Positions 35,007 to 44,321 of a stretch of DNA of 64,000 nucleotides are shown here, piece by piece; positions within the stretch are counted from its first letter, which is position 1; each line of letters begins with the position of its first letter. The notes beneath the pieces are model-generated. The model did not search any database. It worked only from the letters and a program-made list of their open reading frames with translations, and was not told the origin of the DNA. Source of the DNA: Acetobacteraceae bacterium (GTDB lineage: Bacteria > Pseudomonadota > Alphaproteobacteria > Acetobacterales > Acetobacteraceae); contig JARLIM010000037.1 of the NCBI GenBank assembly GCA_031291725.1, positions 62,001 through 126,000 of the forward strand. The letters run 5' to 3'. The position numbers were made by a program, and so were the translations under genes.

Positions 35007-36212
35007 ATGACCGAAGCCTTCATTTGTGACTTTGCCCGCAGCGCCTTTGGCCGCTACGGCGGCGCTTTGAAGGATGTGCGCACGGACGATCTCGGTGCCC
35101 ATCCGCTGCGTGTGCTGCGCGAGCGCAACAGCTCCGTCGATTGGGAAGCCCTCGACGACTGCATCTATGGCAGCGCCAACCAGGCCGGTGAAGACAATCG
35201 CAACGTCGCGCACATGGCCACACTTCTTGCCGGTTATCCCACCTCGGTGCCCGGTGCCACCATCAACCGCCTCTGCGGCTCGGGCCTTGATGCCGTCGGC
35301 ACGGCAGCGCGCGCGATCAAATCGGGTGAGACCGATCTGATGCTGGCCGGTGGTGTGGAGAGCATGACCCGCGCCCCCTTCGTGATGCCCAAATCCGCCG
35401 AGGCGTTCGGTCGCGCGGCGGAGATTTTCGACACCACCATCGGCTGGCGCTTCGTCAACAAGCTGATGAAGGCGCAGTATGGCGTTGATTCGATGCCGGA
35501 GACCGCCGAAAACGTGGCCGAGCAATTCTCGATCAGCCGCGCCGATCAGGATCTGTTCGCCTATCGCAGCCAACAAAAGGCCAAGGCCGCCCAGGATGCC
35601 GGCGTGTTCGCGCGCGAAATCGCTCCGCTGACCATCGCAGGCCGCAAGGGCGATGTTGTCATAAGCCTCGACGAACATCTCCGCCCCGACACCACGCTGG
35701 AGATGCTCGCCAAACTGAAAGCACCGTTCCGCAAGGAAGGCGGCTCGGTGACAGCCGGTAATGCCTCCGGTGTGAATGACGGCGCAGCGGCTTTGCTGCT
35801 CGCCAGTGAGGCGGCGGCGAAGAAGCATGGTCTGACCCCGCGCGCCCGTGTGGTGGCGATGGCAACCGCAGGTGTTGCCCCGCGCATCATGGGCTTCGGC
35901 CCGGCCCCTGCGGTGCAGAAGCTGCTCGCCCGCACCGGCGTCTCCCTGGCCGAAATCGACATCATCGAACTCAACGAAGCCTTCGCCGCGCAAGGTCTGG
36001 CCGTCACCCGCGCGCTGGGTCTGGCCGATGACGATGCCCGCGTGAACCCGCATGGTGGTGCGATCGCGCTTGGCCATCCGCTGGGGGCGTCGGGGGCGCG
36101 TCTGGCGATGAGCTGCGTGAATGCGCTCGAACTCACCGGCCGCCGTCGCGCCATCGCCACCATGTGCATCGGCGTGGGGCAGGGCATTGCCGTGCTGCTT
36201 GAGCGGGTGTGA
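35007..36212 (+). CDS. pcaF: 3-oxoadipyl-CoA thiolase (PcaF-like acyltransferase)
   Basis: A 401-residue thiolase, the exact length usual for PcaF. The nucleophile Cys90 is in NRLCGSGLDA, the His is in GGAIALGHPLGASGAR, and the second Cys is in TMCIGVGQG. Segments such as NQAGEDNRNVA, TTIGWRF.N.LMK.QYGVDSMPETA and AGNASGVNDGAAA agree with PcaF better than with PhaA-type acetoacetyl-CoA thiolases. It cleaves beta-ketoadipyl-CoA to succinyl-CoA and acetyl-CoA. The partners of that pathway are not in the window; only bdhA is adjacent. Its Shine-Dalgarno lies in a strong hairpin. A long hairpin follows the stop. Confidence 0.85.
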   Translation: MTEAFICDFARSAFGRYGGALKDVRTDDLGAHPLRVLRERNSSVDWEALDDCIYGSANQAGEDNRNVAHMATLLAGYPTSVPGATINRLCGSGLDAVGTAARAIKSGETDLMLAGGVESMTRAPFVMPKSAEAFGRAAEIFDTTIGWRFVNKLMKAQYGVDSMPETAENVAEQFSISRADQDLFAYRSQQKAKAAQDAGVFAREIAPLTIAGRKGDVVISLDEHLRPDTTLEMLAKLKAPFRKEGGSVTAGNASGVNDGAAALLLASEAAAKKHGLTPRARVVAMATAGVAPRIMGFGPAPAVQKLLARTGVSLAEIDIIELNEAFAAQGLAVTRALGLADDDARVNPHGGAIALGHPLGASGARLAMSCVNALELTGRRRAIATMCIGVGQGIAVLLERV

Positions 36213-36222
36213 TCTCGCGCCT

Positions 36223-36263
36223 TTGTCGCGGCCTGCGGGGCGGTGCTCCGCGCGCCGCGACAA
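36223..36263 (+). terminator. Long hairpin after pcaF
   Basis: TTGTCGCGGC (36223-36232) pairs with GCCGCGACAA (36254-36263), and an inner GCGGGGC/GCTCCGC stem continues it. It begins 10 nt after the stop codon. There is no strong T-run, but the structure is very stable. Confidence 0.6.
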
Positions 36264-36320
36264 GGCACCTTACCGCGTTGTGCATTGCCGCAGCCGCAGC
36301 GGATGTGGCACATCGGGCGT

Positions 36321-37283
36321 ATGATCTCACGTCGTCATATCCTGTCTGTTCCGATGGCCCTGGCGGCGGCTCCGGCATCTGCCGCAGCATCGCCGCCTGA
36401 TTTTGACGCCTATGTCGCCTCGCTGAAGGCCGACGCCAGACGGATCGGGATTTCTGCGGCAACGGTGGAGCGCGCGCTCTCCGGCCTGCATCCCAATCAC
36501 CGGGTGATCGAGCTGGACCGCAACCAGCCGGAATCCAAGCTCACCTGGCAGCAATACAAATCCCGCCTCGTCAGCGCCGACCGCATTGCGCGCGGGCGGC
36601 CACTGTATCGCAAATACCAGACGCTGCTCGCCCGCGTGTCCGAACGCTATGGCGTCGCCCCCGGCGTGATCATGGGCATCTGGGCGCTCGAATCGGATTA
36701 CGGCGTGCAGATGGGCGGCTTCAAGGTGATCGATTGCCTCGTCACCCTGTGCTGGGAAGGCCGCCGTCGCGCCTATTTCCATCCGCAATTGATGGATGCG
36801 CTCAAAATCGTCGATCACGGTGACATCCCGCCCGAGCGGATGATCGGCTCCTGGGCCGGGGCGATGGGGCAGACGCAGTTCATGCCCGACGTGTTCATCA
36901 AATACGCCGTCGATTACAGCGGCACCGGCAAGCGCGATATCTGGACGGATATGCCGGACGTCTTCGCCTCCACCGCCAATTGTCTGGCCGGTGAGGGCTG
37001 GAAGCCGAATATTCCCTGGGGCCGGGCGGCCAATCTGCCCGCCACGTTCGATGTCAATCTGGCTGGCCACACCAACAAGCGCAGCGTGGCGGACTGGCGC
37101 AGGCACGGCGTGATCGTCGATGGCCTGCCGGATGCCACCATCGTCTCGGTGGTGCTGCCGGGTGGGCCCGCCGATGAGGCCTATTTCGCCTTCTACCCGA
37201 GCTATCGCGCCATCCGCGCCTATAATCCGCCCGACAAATACTGCCTCTCCGTCGGCCTGCTCGGTGACGCGATTTGCGCATGA
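36321..37283 (+). CDS. mltB: Lytic murein transglycosylase (MltB family)
   Basis: 320 residues. The N-terminal MISRRHILSVPMALAAAPASAAA is an export signal with a twin-arginine-like SRRH. The SLT/MltB domain has FDAYVASLKADARRIGIS near the start, the catalytic Glu in MGIWALESDYG (about residue 122) and the conserved AGAMGQTQFMPDVFIKYAVD. It cuts glycan strands, forming 1,6-anhydro-MurNAc ends. It lacks a lipobox, so it is probably soluble. The start was placed at the signal peptide. ATGA overlap with rlpA heads a cell-wall-to-replication operon. Confidence 0.9.
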   Translation: MISRRHILSVPMALAAAPASAAASPPDFDAYVASLKADARRIGISAATVERALSGLHPNHRVIELDRNQPESKLTWQQYKSRLVSADRIARGRPLYRKYQTLLARVSERYGVAPGVIMGIWALESDYGVQMGGFKVIDCLVTLCWEGRRRAYFHPQLMDALKIVDHGDIPPERMIGSWAGAMGQTQFMPDVFIKYAVDYSGTGKRDIWTDMPDVFASTANCLAGEGWKPNIPWGRAANLPATFDVNLAGHTNKRSVADWRRHGVIVDGLPDATIVSVVLPGGPADEAYFAFYPSYRAIRAYNPPDKYCLSVGLLGDAICA

Positions 37284-38182
37284 TCGGCAAGCTATGGCGC
37301 GGTGTGGCGGCGGCGGCATTGCTGGCGCTGGCAAGCTGTCACCCGCAGGGCAGCGGCCAGAAGCCGTCGCCGCATTTTGTGGTCGGCCAGCCCTATCAGG
37401 TCGGCACGATCTGGCGCTATCCGCGGGCTGAATACGGTGTCGATATCAGCGGGCTGGCCACTTTCAGCCCCAACAAGACCGGACTGACCGCCAATGGCGA
37501 GTTGGCCGATCAGGATGCGCTGACCGCCTCGCACCCCACGCTGCAATTGCCCGCCATTCTGCGCGTGACCAATCTGGAGAATGGGCGGCAGATTCTGGTG
37601 CGGCTGAATGATCGCGGCCCGGAAAATCCGGCGCGTTTGATCAGCCTGTCACGTCACGCGGCGGAAAATCTCGGCATGACGCATGACGCCACCCGCGTGC
37701 GTGTGCAGATGGACGACACCCTCACCCGCCAGCTCGCGGCGGGCTTTGACGAATCCGCCCCCAAGATCGACATCGCGGCGGCGCCATTGGGCAAGATCAG
37801 CGCCGAATCTCTGGCCCCGCCCAGCGGCGTCGGCCAGTCCAGCCGTGGCAAGGTGGCAGCGGGCGGGCCGATTGTCGCTGCTTCTGATTCGATGTCGATG
37901 AATGCAGCGCCGGTGGTGCTGCCCAACACCTACACCCAGGTGCCGCCGCATCCTGGTATGCTCTATATCGATGCGGGCAGTTTCAGCCGCATCGATTATG
38001 CCTCCATTCTGGTCAACCGCCTTGCCTCTCTGGGCGCCAAGCTGACAACCAGCTACACGGCCCCGCGTGACAAAGCCTATCGTATTCGGATCGGGCCGCT
38101 CTTCACCTTGCAGGATGCCGAGGCGATGTTGGCGCGCACGATTGCCGCGGGAGTGAACGATGCGTCCATCGTTGTTGAATAA
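37280..38182 (+). CDS. rlpA: RlpA-like septal lipoprotein (DPBB and SPOR domains)
   Basis: 300 residues. The signal peptide ends in a lipobox (LALASC, Cys near residue 20), so it is an outer-membrane-directed lipoprotein. The double-psi beta-barrel domain (about 50-150) has YGVDISGLATF, TASHPTLQLPAILRVTNLENG and the active-site LNDRGP. A low-complexity linker leads to a C-terminal SPOR domain (about 228-300) that binds denuded peptidoglycan at septa. In Pseudomonas the RlpA enzyme is a lytic transglycosylase. It overlaps mltB by 4 nt and dacA by 23 nt. Confidence 0.9.
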   Translation: MIGKLWRGVAAAALLALASCHPQGSGQKPSPHFVVGQPYQVGTIWRYPRAEYGVDISGLATFSPNKTGLTANGELADQDALTASHPTLQLPAILRVTNLENGRQILVRLNDRGPENPARLISLSRHAAENLGMTHDATRVRVQMDDTLTRQLAAGFDESAPKIDIAAAPLGKISAESLAPPSGVGQSSRGKVAAGGPIVAASDSMSMNAAPVVLPNTYTQVPPHPGMLYIDAGSFSRIDYASILVNRLASLGAKLTTSYTAPRDKAYRIRIGPLFTLQDAEAMLARTIAAGVNDASIVVE

Positions 38183-39440
38183 TCGCCTTCTCGCGCGCCG
38201 CGCTGTGCTGTTGGCCGGTGCCGCGTTGCCTGTCACCGCAGTGGCGCAGACAGCGGTCAAGCCGAAGCATCCGCTGCACAAGCTCGGCACGCCGGTGCCG
38301 GTGAAGCCCGTCACGCCGAAAAAAACCGATCCGGCTGCAACCGCCGATAACGGCCCGCCCGCCAAGACGCCGCTCGGCCCGCTCGACACCGAGGCGCGCT
38401 ATGCCATTGTGATCGACTTTAATTCCGGTGCCACACTGCTCGACAAAGATGCCGATGTCTCGCAGGTGCCGTCGTCGCTGACGAAGATGATGACCGCCTA
38501 TCTGGTTTATGAGCGGTTGAAGAAGGGCCAGCTATCGCTGACCCAGGAATTGCCGGTGAGCGAAAAAGCCTGGCGCATGCAGGGCTCGAAGATGTTCGTG
38601 GCGCTGAATTCCAACGTGAAGGTAGAAGACCTGATCCGTGGGATGATCGTGCAATCGGGCAACGATGCCTGCATCGTGCTGGCCGAGGGCATTGCAGGCT
38701 CCGAACAGCAATTCGTCGAATTGATGAACGCCAAGGCACATGAATTCGGCCTCACCGGCACGACGTACCACAACTGCACCGGCTGGCCTGATCCTGGCCA
38801 CCGGATGACGGTGCGCGACATCGCAACAGTCGCACGACGCTTGATTGCCGATTTCCCGGAATATTATCACTACGACTCTGAAAAAACTTTCAAATACAAC
38901 GGTATCGAGCAGGGTAATCGCAACACTCTCGTGCAAAAGGGTGTGGCCGACGGGCTGAAGACCGGCCACACCGAAGAGGGCGGCTATGGTTTGGCCGCCA
39001 GCGCTCAGCGTGGCAACCGACGGGTGATTGTTGTCGTCAACGGCTTGCAGACGATGCACGGGCGCGGCGAGGAGGGTGAGCGTTTGCTGGATTGGGCGTT
39101 CGCCTCGTTCGAGAACGTGCAGCTTTTCACCGCCGGCGATGTGATCGAGAAAGCCCCGGTGTGGTTGGGCACGCAGCCTTCGGTGCCGCTGGTCGGCGGG
39201 CGCGATCTGGTGCTGACGCTGCCGCGCAACTGGCGGGATAAGTTGAAAGTCAGTGTGGATTACGACAGCCCGATTCCGGCACCCGTGGTGCGCGGCACAC
39301 GGCTTGGCACGGTGTCGGTGGGGGGGGACGGTGTGCCGTCGATGTCCTTGCCGTTGCTGGCTGGCGCTGATGTGCAGCGCCTTGGTCTGGCCGGTCGTTC
39401 GATGGCGGTTCTGGGCCGCATGCTCGCAGGCGGCGGATGA
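38160..39440 (+). CDS. dacA: D-alanyl-D-alanine carboxypeptidase (PBP5/6 type)
   Basis: 426 residues. A twin-arginine-like signal (LLARRAVLLAGAALP) is followed by a Pro/Lys-rich linker (about 33-73) and the S11 peptidase domain. Catalytic motifs are S106-L-T-K109, S166-G-N168 and K267-T-G269. The C-terminal PBP5 beta domain and a final amphipathic helix (VQRLGLAGRSMAVLGRML) for membrane attachment follow. It trims pentapeptide stems in the periplasm. It overlaps rlpA by 23 nt and tmk by 4 nt. Confidence 0.95.
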   Translation: MRPSLLNNRLLARRAVLLAGAALPVTAVAQTAVKPKHPLHKLGTPVPVKPVTPKKTDPAATADNGPPAKTPLGPLDTEARYAIVIDFNSGATLLDKDADVSQVPSSLTKMMTAYLVYERLKKGQLSLTQELPVSEKAWRMQGSKMFVALNSNVKVEDLIRGMIVQSGNDACIVLAEGIAGSEQQFVELMNAKAHEFGLTGTTYHNCTGWPDPGHRMTVRDIATVARRLIADFPEYYHYDSEKTFKYNGIEQGNRNTLVQKGVADGLKTGHTEEGGYGLAASAQRGNRRVIVVVNGLQTMHGRGEEGERLLDWAFASFENVQLFTAGDVIEKAPVWLGTQPSVPLVGGRDLVLTLPRNWRDKLKVSVDYDSPIPAPVVRGTRLGTVSVGGDGVPSMSLPLLAGADVQRLGLAGRSMAVLGRMLAGGG

Positions 39441-40075
39441 CCGACAGCCCACCGCGCGGGCGGTTCATCACGCTGGAAGGCGGCGAGGGGGCCGGGAAGT
39501 CAACGCAAATTGGCCTCCTGGCTGAGGCTTTGCGCCAGCGTGGCCGTGATGTTGTTGTCACCCGTGAGCCGGGCGGTGCGCCGGGGGCGGATATTCTGCG
39601 CGGCTTACTGCTCTCGGGTGACGTTGCATGGTCGCCCCAGGCCGAGACGCTGCTGCATTTCGCCGCCCGTGCCGAACATGTCGCCAAAACCATCCGCCCG
39701 GCCCTGGCGCGTGGGGCGTGGGTGCTGTGCGACCGCTATTATGACAGCACGATGGTCTATCAGGGCCACGCACTCGGCGGCGATGTGGCGCAGATTGCCG
39801 AATTGGCGCGGATGATCGACCTCGTGCCGGATCTGACACTGGTGCTCGATGTCGCCGTCGATACCACCGCCCAGCGTCTGGCATCGCGTGGGCAGGCAGC
39901 GGATCGCTATGAACGGCTCGGCGCGCCCTTCTTCGCCCGTGTGCGTGACGGATTTCTGACCGTTGCACAGCAGAACTCAACGCGCTGTGTGGTGATCGAC
40001 GCCAATGCGCCTTTGTCGCGCGTGTCCGCGTCCGTTTTCGCCGCCACGCGCGACCATTTCACTGAGCTCGCATGA
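39437..40075 (+). CDS. tmk: Thymidylate kinase
   Basis: Phosphorylates dTMP to dTDP. 212 residues. The P-loop GGEGAGKST is at about 11-19, the DR(Y/W) motif is in LCDRYYDSTMVYQG (about 97-110), and the TREPGG stretch binds dTMP. The ATGA overlap with dacA and a similar overlap with holB show tight coupling. tmk-holB-metG-tatD is conserved across alphaproteobacteria. Confidence 0.96.
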   Translation: MTDSPPRGRFITLEGGEGAGKSTQIGLLAEALRQRGRDVVVTREPGGAPGADILRGLLLSGDVAWSPQAETLLHFAARAEHVAKTIRPALARGAWVLCDRYYDSTMVYQGHALGGDVAQIAELARMIDLVPDLTLVLDVAVDTTAQRLASRGQAADRYERLGAPFFARVRDGFLTVAQQNSTRCVVIDANAPLSRVSASVFAATRDHFTELA

Positions 40076-41085
40076 CCGCGCCCGCCCCGCGCGAAAACCC
40101 GACTCTGCTCGGCCAGGAGAGCGCCGAGAGCATGCTCGCCCGCGCCATCGGCTCCGGCCGCATGCACCATGCGTGGCTGATCTCCGGCCCGCAAGGCGTG
40201 GGCAAAGCCACATTGGCCTATCGCTTCGCCCGTCATCTGCTGGCCGGCGGCAATGGCGAGAACGGATTGGATTTGCCCGCCGCGCACCCCACCTTCCGCC
40301 GCGTCGCCGCCAACACCCATGCCGATCTGCTCACCGTCGAGCGCGAATGGAATGAGAAGACCAAAAAGCTGCGCGGCGAGATCGTCATCGACACGGTGCG
40401 CGAGGTTTCCGGCTTTCTGCGCCTCACCCCCGCCGAGGGCGGCTGGCGGGTGGTGATTGTCGATGGTGCGGAAGACATCAATCGCAACGCCGCCAACGCG
40501 CTGCTCAAGGTGCTGGAGGAGCCACCACCGCGCGCGGTGCTTATCCTGGTCTGCTCCGCCGCTGGTCGCCTGCTGCCCACCATCCGCTCACGCTGCCGCC
40601 GTCTGCGCCTGGGCAGGCTCGACGACGCCACGATGCACAGCCTGATGGGCCGCTACGTGCCGGAGATGGAGGAAGACCGCCGCGAAAGACTGATCTCGCT
40701 GGCCGAAGGCTCGATTGGCCGCGCCTTGCTGCTCGGCGATGGCGACGGCATTCCCGCCGCCGATCTGGTCTCGCGCGTGCTGGACGCGCTGCCACATCCG
40801 AAATCGCTGCTCGCCGACGATGTGGCCGACGCTTTGGGCCGCAATGAGGATGCGTTCGGCAATTTCATGGATTTGCTGCGGGCTGCCATTTCATCGGCCG
40901 TGCGCGATGTGGCGCGTGGCAAGTCCGATCCCGATCAAACACGGCTGATCGGCGTGCGCAGCCTTGCCGATTGGGTTGAGATCTGGCACGGCCTGGGAGC
41001 GTTGCAGGCCGAGACAGAAGGTCTGCATTTGGACAAGCGTCAGGCGATTGCCAACACCATTTCGATGCTGGCCGGTCGCTCCTGA
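40072..41085 (+). CDS. holB: DNA polymerase III subunit delta'
   Basis: Part of the clamp loader. 337 residues. The AAA+ fold starts LLGQESAESMLARAI, with a Walker A-like GPQGVGKATLAYRFA (about 39-53) and ALLKVLEEPP, which is diagnostic for the delta'/tau family. The SRC motif is present in IRSRCRRL. The zinc-binding cysteines found in tau are missing, as in many alphaproteobacterial delta' proteins. Starts by ATGA overlap with tmk. Confidence 0.93.
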   Translation: MTAPAPRENPTLLGQESAESMLARAIGSGRMHHAWLISGPQGVGKATLAYRFARHLLAGGNGENGLDLPAAHPTFRRVAANTHADLLTVEREWNEKTKKLRGEIVIDTVREVSGFLRLTPAEGGWRVVIVDGAEDINRNAANALLKVLEEPPPRAVLILVCSAAGRLLPTIRSRCRRLRLGRLDDATMHSLMGRYVPEMEEDRRERLISLAEGSIGRALLLGDGDGIPAADLVSRVLDALPHPKSLLADDVADALGRNEDAFGNFMDLLRAAISSAVRDVARGKSDPDQTRLIGVRSLADWVEIWHGLGALQAETEGLHLDKRQAIANTISMLAGRS

Positions 41086-41115
41086 GACATTCGTCCCTTT
41101 GGGCCAGGAATTGCG

Positions 41116-42654
41116 ATGAAACAGCCTTACTACCTCACCACGCCGATCTTCTACGTCAACGGCGCACCGCATATCGGCCACGCCTACACCATGATCGCCG
41201 CCGATGTGCTGGCGCGCTGGAAGCGTCTGGACGGCCATGAGGTGTTCTTCCTCACCGGCACCGACGAACACGGCCAAAAGGTCGAAAAAGCCGCCGCCGA
41301 CGCGGGCAAAGCGCCGCAGCAATTCACCGATGAGGTGAGTGCCATTTTCGCCGACATCGCCCACCAGATGAACATCTCCAACGATGCCTTCATCCGCACC
41401 ACCGAGGCCCGCCACAAGGCCGCCTGTCAGGCGATGTGGCGAAAGCTCGCCGATAACGGCCACATCTATCTCGGCGGCTATGAGGGCTGGTACTCGGTGC
41501 GTGACGAGAGCTTCTATGACGAAGGCGAACTCGTCACCAACGCCAAGGGCGAGAAGGTGGCCCCCACGGGTGCGCCGGTGGAATACGTCACCGAGCCGTC
41601 CTATTTCTTCCGCATGTCGTCCTTCGGCCAGAAGCTGATCGATCACATCGAAGCCAACCCGGATTTTATCGGCCCGCGCGAACGCCGCAACGAGGTGCTC
41701 GGCTTCCTGAAATCGCCCGAGGGGCTGAAGGATCTCTCGATCAGCCGCACCAGCTTCCGCTGGGGCATTCCGGTGCCGGGCGATGATGCGCATGTGATGT
41801 ATGTCTGGATCGACGCGCTGACCAACTACCTCACCGCCATCGGCTACCCGGACATGACCGGCCCACTGGCCAAGTTCTGGCCCGCCGATCTGCATCTGGT
41901 GGGCAAAGACATTCTGCGCTTTCACGCCGTCATCTGGCCCGCCATGCTGATGGCCGCTGACATCGCGCTGCCCAAGCGCGTCTTCGCCCATGGCTGGTGG
42001 ACGATCGAAGGCGAGAAGATGAGCAAGTCGATCGGCAACGTGATCGACCCGCGCGAACTGGCCGAAACCTTCGGCGTCGATCCGCTGCGCTTCTTCCTGC
42101 TGCGGGAGACCACTTTCGGCTCGGATGGCGATTACAGCCGGGCCTCGCTGATCCGCCGGATGAATGTCGAACTGGCCAACGATCTCGGCAATCTGGCGCA
42201 GCGCACGCTCAGCTTCATCGCCAAGAATGCGGGCGGGGTGATGCCCAAGCGTGGCGAGTCGACCGAAGCCGATCTGACACTCGCCGCGCAACGCGACGCG
42301 CTGGTGTTCTCCGTGGGCGCTGCGGTTGACCGTCAGGCGTTCAACGAAGCACTGGAGACGATCTGGGTGGTTGTCCGCGCCGGCAACGCCTATATCGACC
42401 AGCAAGCGCCGTGGACGTTGAAAAAGACGGATCTGGTGCGGATGGAGGCGGTGCTTGCCAATCTGCTCGATCTGCTGCGCGTGATCTCGACACTGTTGCA
42501 GCCCTTCATGCCGGACAGCATGGCCAAGATGCTCGACCAATTGGGTGTGCCCGCCGACGCCCGCGATTTCGCCTCCCTCGCCACGCCCATCCCGGAAGGC
42601 ACCGCATTGCCCGCACCGGCCGGCGTGTTCCCGCGCTTCGTTGAGGCTGTCTGA
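41116..42654 (+). CDS. metG: Methionyl-tRNA synthetase
   Basis: Charges tRNA-Met. 512 residues, class I. HIGH motif H19-I-G-H22 and KMSKSIGN near residue 300 are intact. It lacks the C-terminal EMAP/tRNA-binding domain found in E. coli, as is normal for the short alphaproteobacterial form. In the connective-peptide region the four zinc-binding cysteines are absent, consistent with the MetG2 type. It lies 30 nt after holB, and its stop overlaps the tatD start by one base. Confidence 0.96.
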   Translation: MKQPYYLTTPIFYVNGAPHIGHAYTMIAADVLARWKRLDGHEVFFLTGTDEHGQKVEKAAADAGKAPQQFTDEVSAIFADIAHQMNISNDAFIRTTEARHKAACQAMWRKLADNGHIYLGGYEGWYSVRDESFYDEGELVTNAKGEKVAPTGAPVEYVTEPSYFFRMSSFGQKLIDHIEANPDFIGPRERRNEVLGFLKSPEGLKDLSISRTSFRWGIPVPGDDAHVMYVWIDALTNYLTAIGYPDMTGPLAKFWPADLHLVGKDILRFHAVIWPAMLMAADIALPKRVFAHGWWTIEGEKMSKSIGNVIDPRELAETFGVDPLRFFLLRETTFGSDGDYSRASLIRRMNVELANDLGNLAQRTLSFIAKNAGGVMPKRGESTEADLTLAAQRDALVFSVGAAVDRQAFNEALETIWVVVRAGNAYIDQQAPWTLKKTDLVRMEAVLANLLDLLRVISTLLQPFMPDSMAKMLDQLGVPADARDFASLATPIPEGTALPAPAGVFPRFVEAV

Positions 42655-43424
42655 TGCTCGTCGATACGCATTGCCATCTCGACTATTTCACCGACACCGA
42701 AATCCCCGAGATGCTCGCCCGTGCGCGCGAAGCGGGGGTGGGGGAGGTGGTGACCATCGGCACCCGCATGTCGCAAGCCCCGCGCCTGCGTCAGATTGCC
42801 GATGCCAATGCCAATGTGTGGTGCACCGTGGGCGTGCATCCGCATCAGGCGGGCGAGGAGGGGATTCCCACACCCGAGGAGATCGCCGCCGCCACCGCGT
42901 ATCCCAAGGTGATCGGCGTGGGCGAAACCGGCCTCGATTACTTCTACGACAAAGCCCCGCGTGAGGCGCAGAAAGCCAATTTCCGCGCTCATTGTGCCGC
43001 TGCTCGCCTGACGCAGTTGCCGCTGTGCATTCACGCCCGCGACGCCGATGACGACATTGCCGAAATCCTGCGCGACGAAGTGGGGAAGGGGGCTTTCCCG
43101 CTCCTGCTGCATTGCTTCAGCTCCACGCGCGCACTGGCGGAATGCGCCCTGGAACTGGGCGGCTATATCAGCCTGTCCGGCATTCTGACTTTCCCAAAAT
43201 CTCAGGAAATCAGAGACATCGCGCGTGATGTTCCCAAGGAACGTTTGCTGGTGGAGACCGACAGCCCCTATCTCGCCCCGGTGCCGTTCCGTGGCAAGCG
43301 CAACGAGCCCGGCTATGTCGCGCACACCGCGCGCGTGCTGGCGGGTATTTGCGGCATGAGCGAGGCCGAAATGGCCGACCTCACCACCGCCAATTTCCGT
43401 CGTCTGTTCCGCAAGGCCGCCTGA
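42654..43424 (+). CDS. tatD: TatD family metal-dependent hydrolase/DNase
   Basis: 256 residues, amidohydrolase-like TIM barrel. Metal ligands are visible in DTHCHLD (His6, His8), VGVHPHQ, IGVGETGLDYFYD (Glu/Asp), LCIHARDAD and HCFSS, and the final ETDSPYLAPVPFRGKRNEP is the family signature. TatD proteins are 3'-5' DNases linked to repair; the name does not imply a Tat role. The ATG overlaps the metG stop by one base. Confidence 0.94.
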   Translation: MLVDTHCHLDYFTDTEIPEMLARAREAGVGEVVTIGTRMSQAPRLRQIADANANVWCTVGVHPHQAGEEGIPTPEEIAAATAYPKVIGVGETGLDYFYDKAPREAQKANFRAHCAAARLTQLPLCIHARDADDDIAEILRDEVGKGAFPLLLHCFSSTRALAECALELGGYISLSGILTFPKSQEIRDIARDVPKERLLVETDSPYLAPVPFRGKRNEPGYVAHTARVLAGICGMSEAEMADLTTANFRRLFRKAA

Positions 43425-43427
43425 ACG

Positions 43428-44225
43428 ATGGGATTTCGCGTCACGCTCCTCGGCACTGGCGGATCGACGGGCGTGCCACACATCGGCGGCCCGAATGGCG
43501 GCGGCGACTGGGGAAAATGTGATCCGAACGAGCCGCGCAACCGCCGTCTGCGCAGTTCGATTTTTATTGAAAACACTGAGAGTTTTGAGACAGTTCTGGT
43601 CGATACCTCACCTGACATGCGCACCCAATTGCTCGCCAATCGGGTGGCGAAGGTCGATCACATCATCTACACCCATGCCCATGCCGATCATGTGCTGGGC
43701 ATTGACGATGTGCGGCAATTGAACCGCATTGTTGAGCGTCCGATCACCGCCCACAGCACCAAGGCGGTGCTGGATGAGTTGCAGGCGCGGTTTGCCTATG
43801 CGTTTCGCCCCTGGAAGCCGCCATTGTTCTTCAGCCCGGTGATCGTGCCGCAGGAGGTTGTGGCGGGCGATGCGATTTCGGTGGCGGGATTGCAGATCAA
43901 GACGATCGATCAGGACCACGGCTTCATCCGCTCACTCGGTCTGCGCATCGGCGATTTCGGCTTCACCACCGATGTGGTCAACATGGATGAAGCGGAGTTT
44001 TCCCAGCTTGAGGGCCTGGATACCTGGGTTGTCGGCTGTTTCCAACCCGGCGTTCACAAGACGCATGCCTGGACGGAGCGCGTGCTGGGCTGGGTGGACC
44101 GCCTGAAGCCACGCCGGACGATTCTCAGCCACATGGGCATCGAGATGGACTACGCCACGCTGCTGCGCGATCTGCCGCCCGGCGTTGAACCCGCCTATGA
44201 CGGCATGACCCTCAACTTCACCTAG
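43428..44225 (+). CDS. PhnP-like metallo-beta-lactamase-fold hydrolase
   Basis: 265 residues. It opens VTLLGTGGSTGVPHIGG, as in PhnP/RNase Z relatives, and has the dimetal motif THAHADH (about residues 82-88), a later Asp in FTTDV, and His in LSHMGIEMDY. PhnP hydrolyses cyclic phosphodiesters, but members next to tatD have an undefined substrate. It begins 3 nt after tatD and closes the eight-gene operon. Confidence 0.9.
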   Translation: MGFRVTLLGTGGSTGVPHIGGPNGGGDWGKCDPNEPRNRRLRSSIFIENTESFETVLVDTSPDMRTQLLANRVAKVDHIIYTHAHADHVLGIDDVRQLNRIVERPITAHSTKAVLDELQARFAYAFRPWKPPLFFSPVIVPQEVVAGDAISVAGLQIKTIDQDHGFIRSLGLRIGDFGFTTDVVNMDEAEFSQLEGLDTWVVGCFQPGVHKTHAWTERVLGWVDRLKPRRTILSHMGIEMDYATLLRDLPPGVEPAYDGMTLNFT

Positions 44226-44246
44226 AGAATCGCCAAACCCATTCAA

Positions 44247-44321
44247 AAGATTATGAAACTTCGCACCCCAAAATGCCGACGTTTCCCCGCAGACCGAGAC
44301 AGCACGAAGTTACATAATCTT
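44247..44321. repeat. 17-bp inverted repeat with 41-nt spacer
   Basis: AAGATTATGAAACTTCG (44247-44263) and CGAAGTTACATAATCTT (44305-44321) are complementary at 16 of 17 positions. It lies between the convergent hydrolase and Nramp genes in an AT-richer stretch. It could be a bidirectional terminator or the ends of a tiny non-autonomous element. Confidence 0.55.

Noticed and set aside
40891..42540. 549-codon minus-strand frame opposite metG and holB
   Set aside because: Antisense shadow of metG with no recognisable domain.
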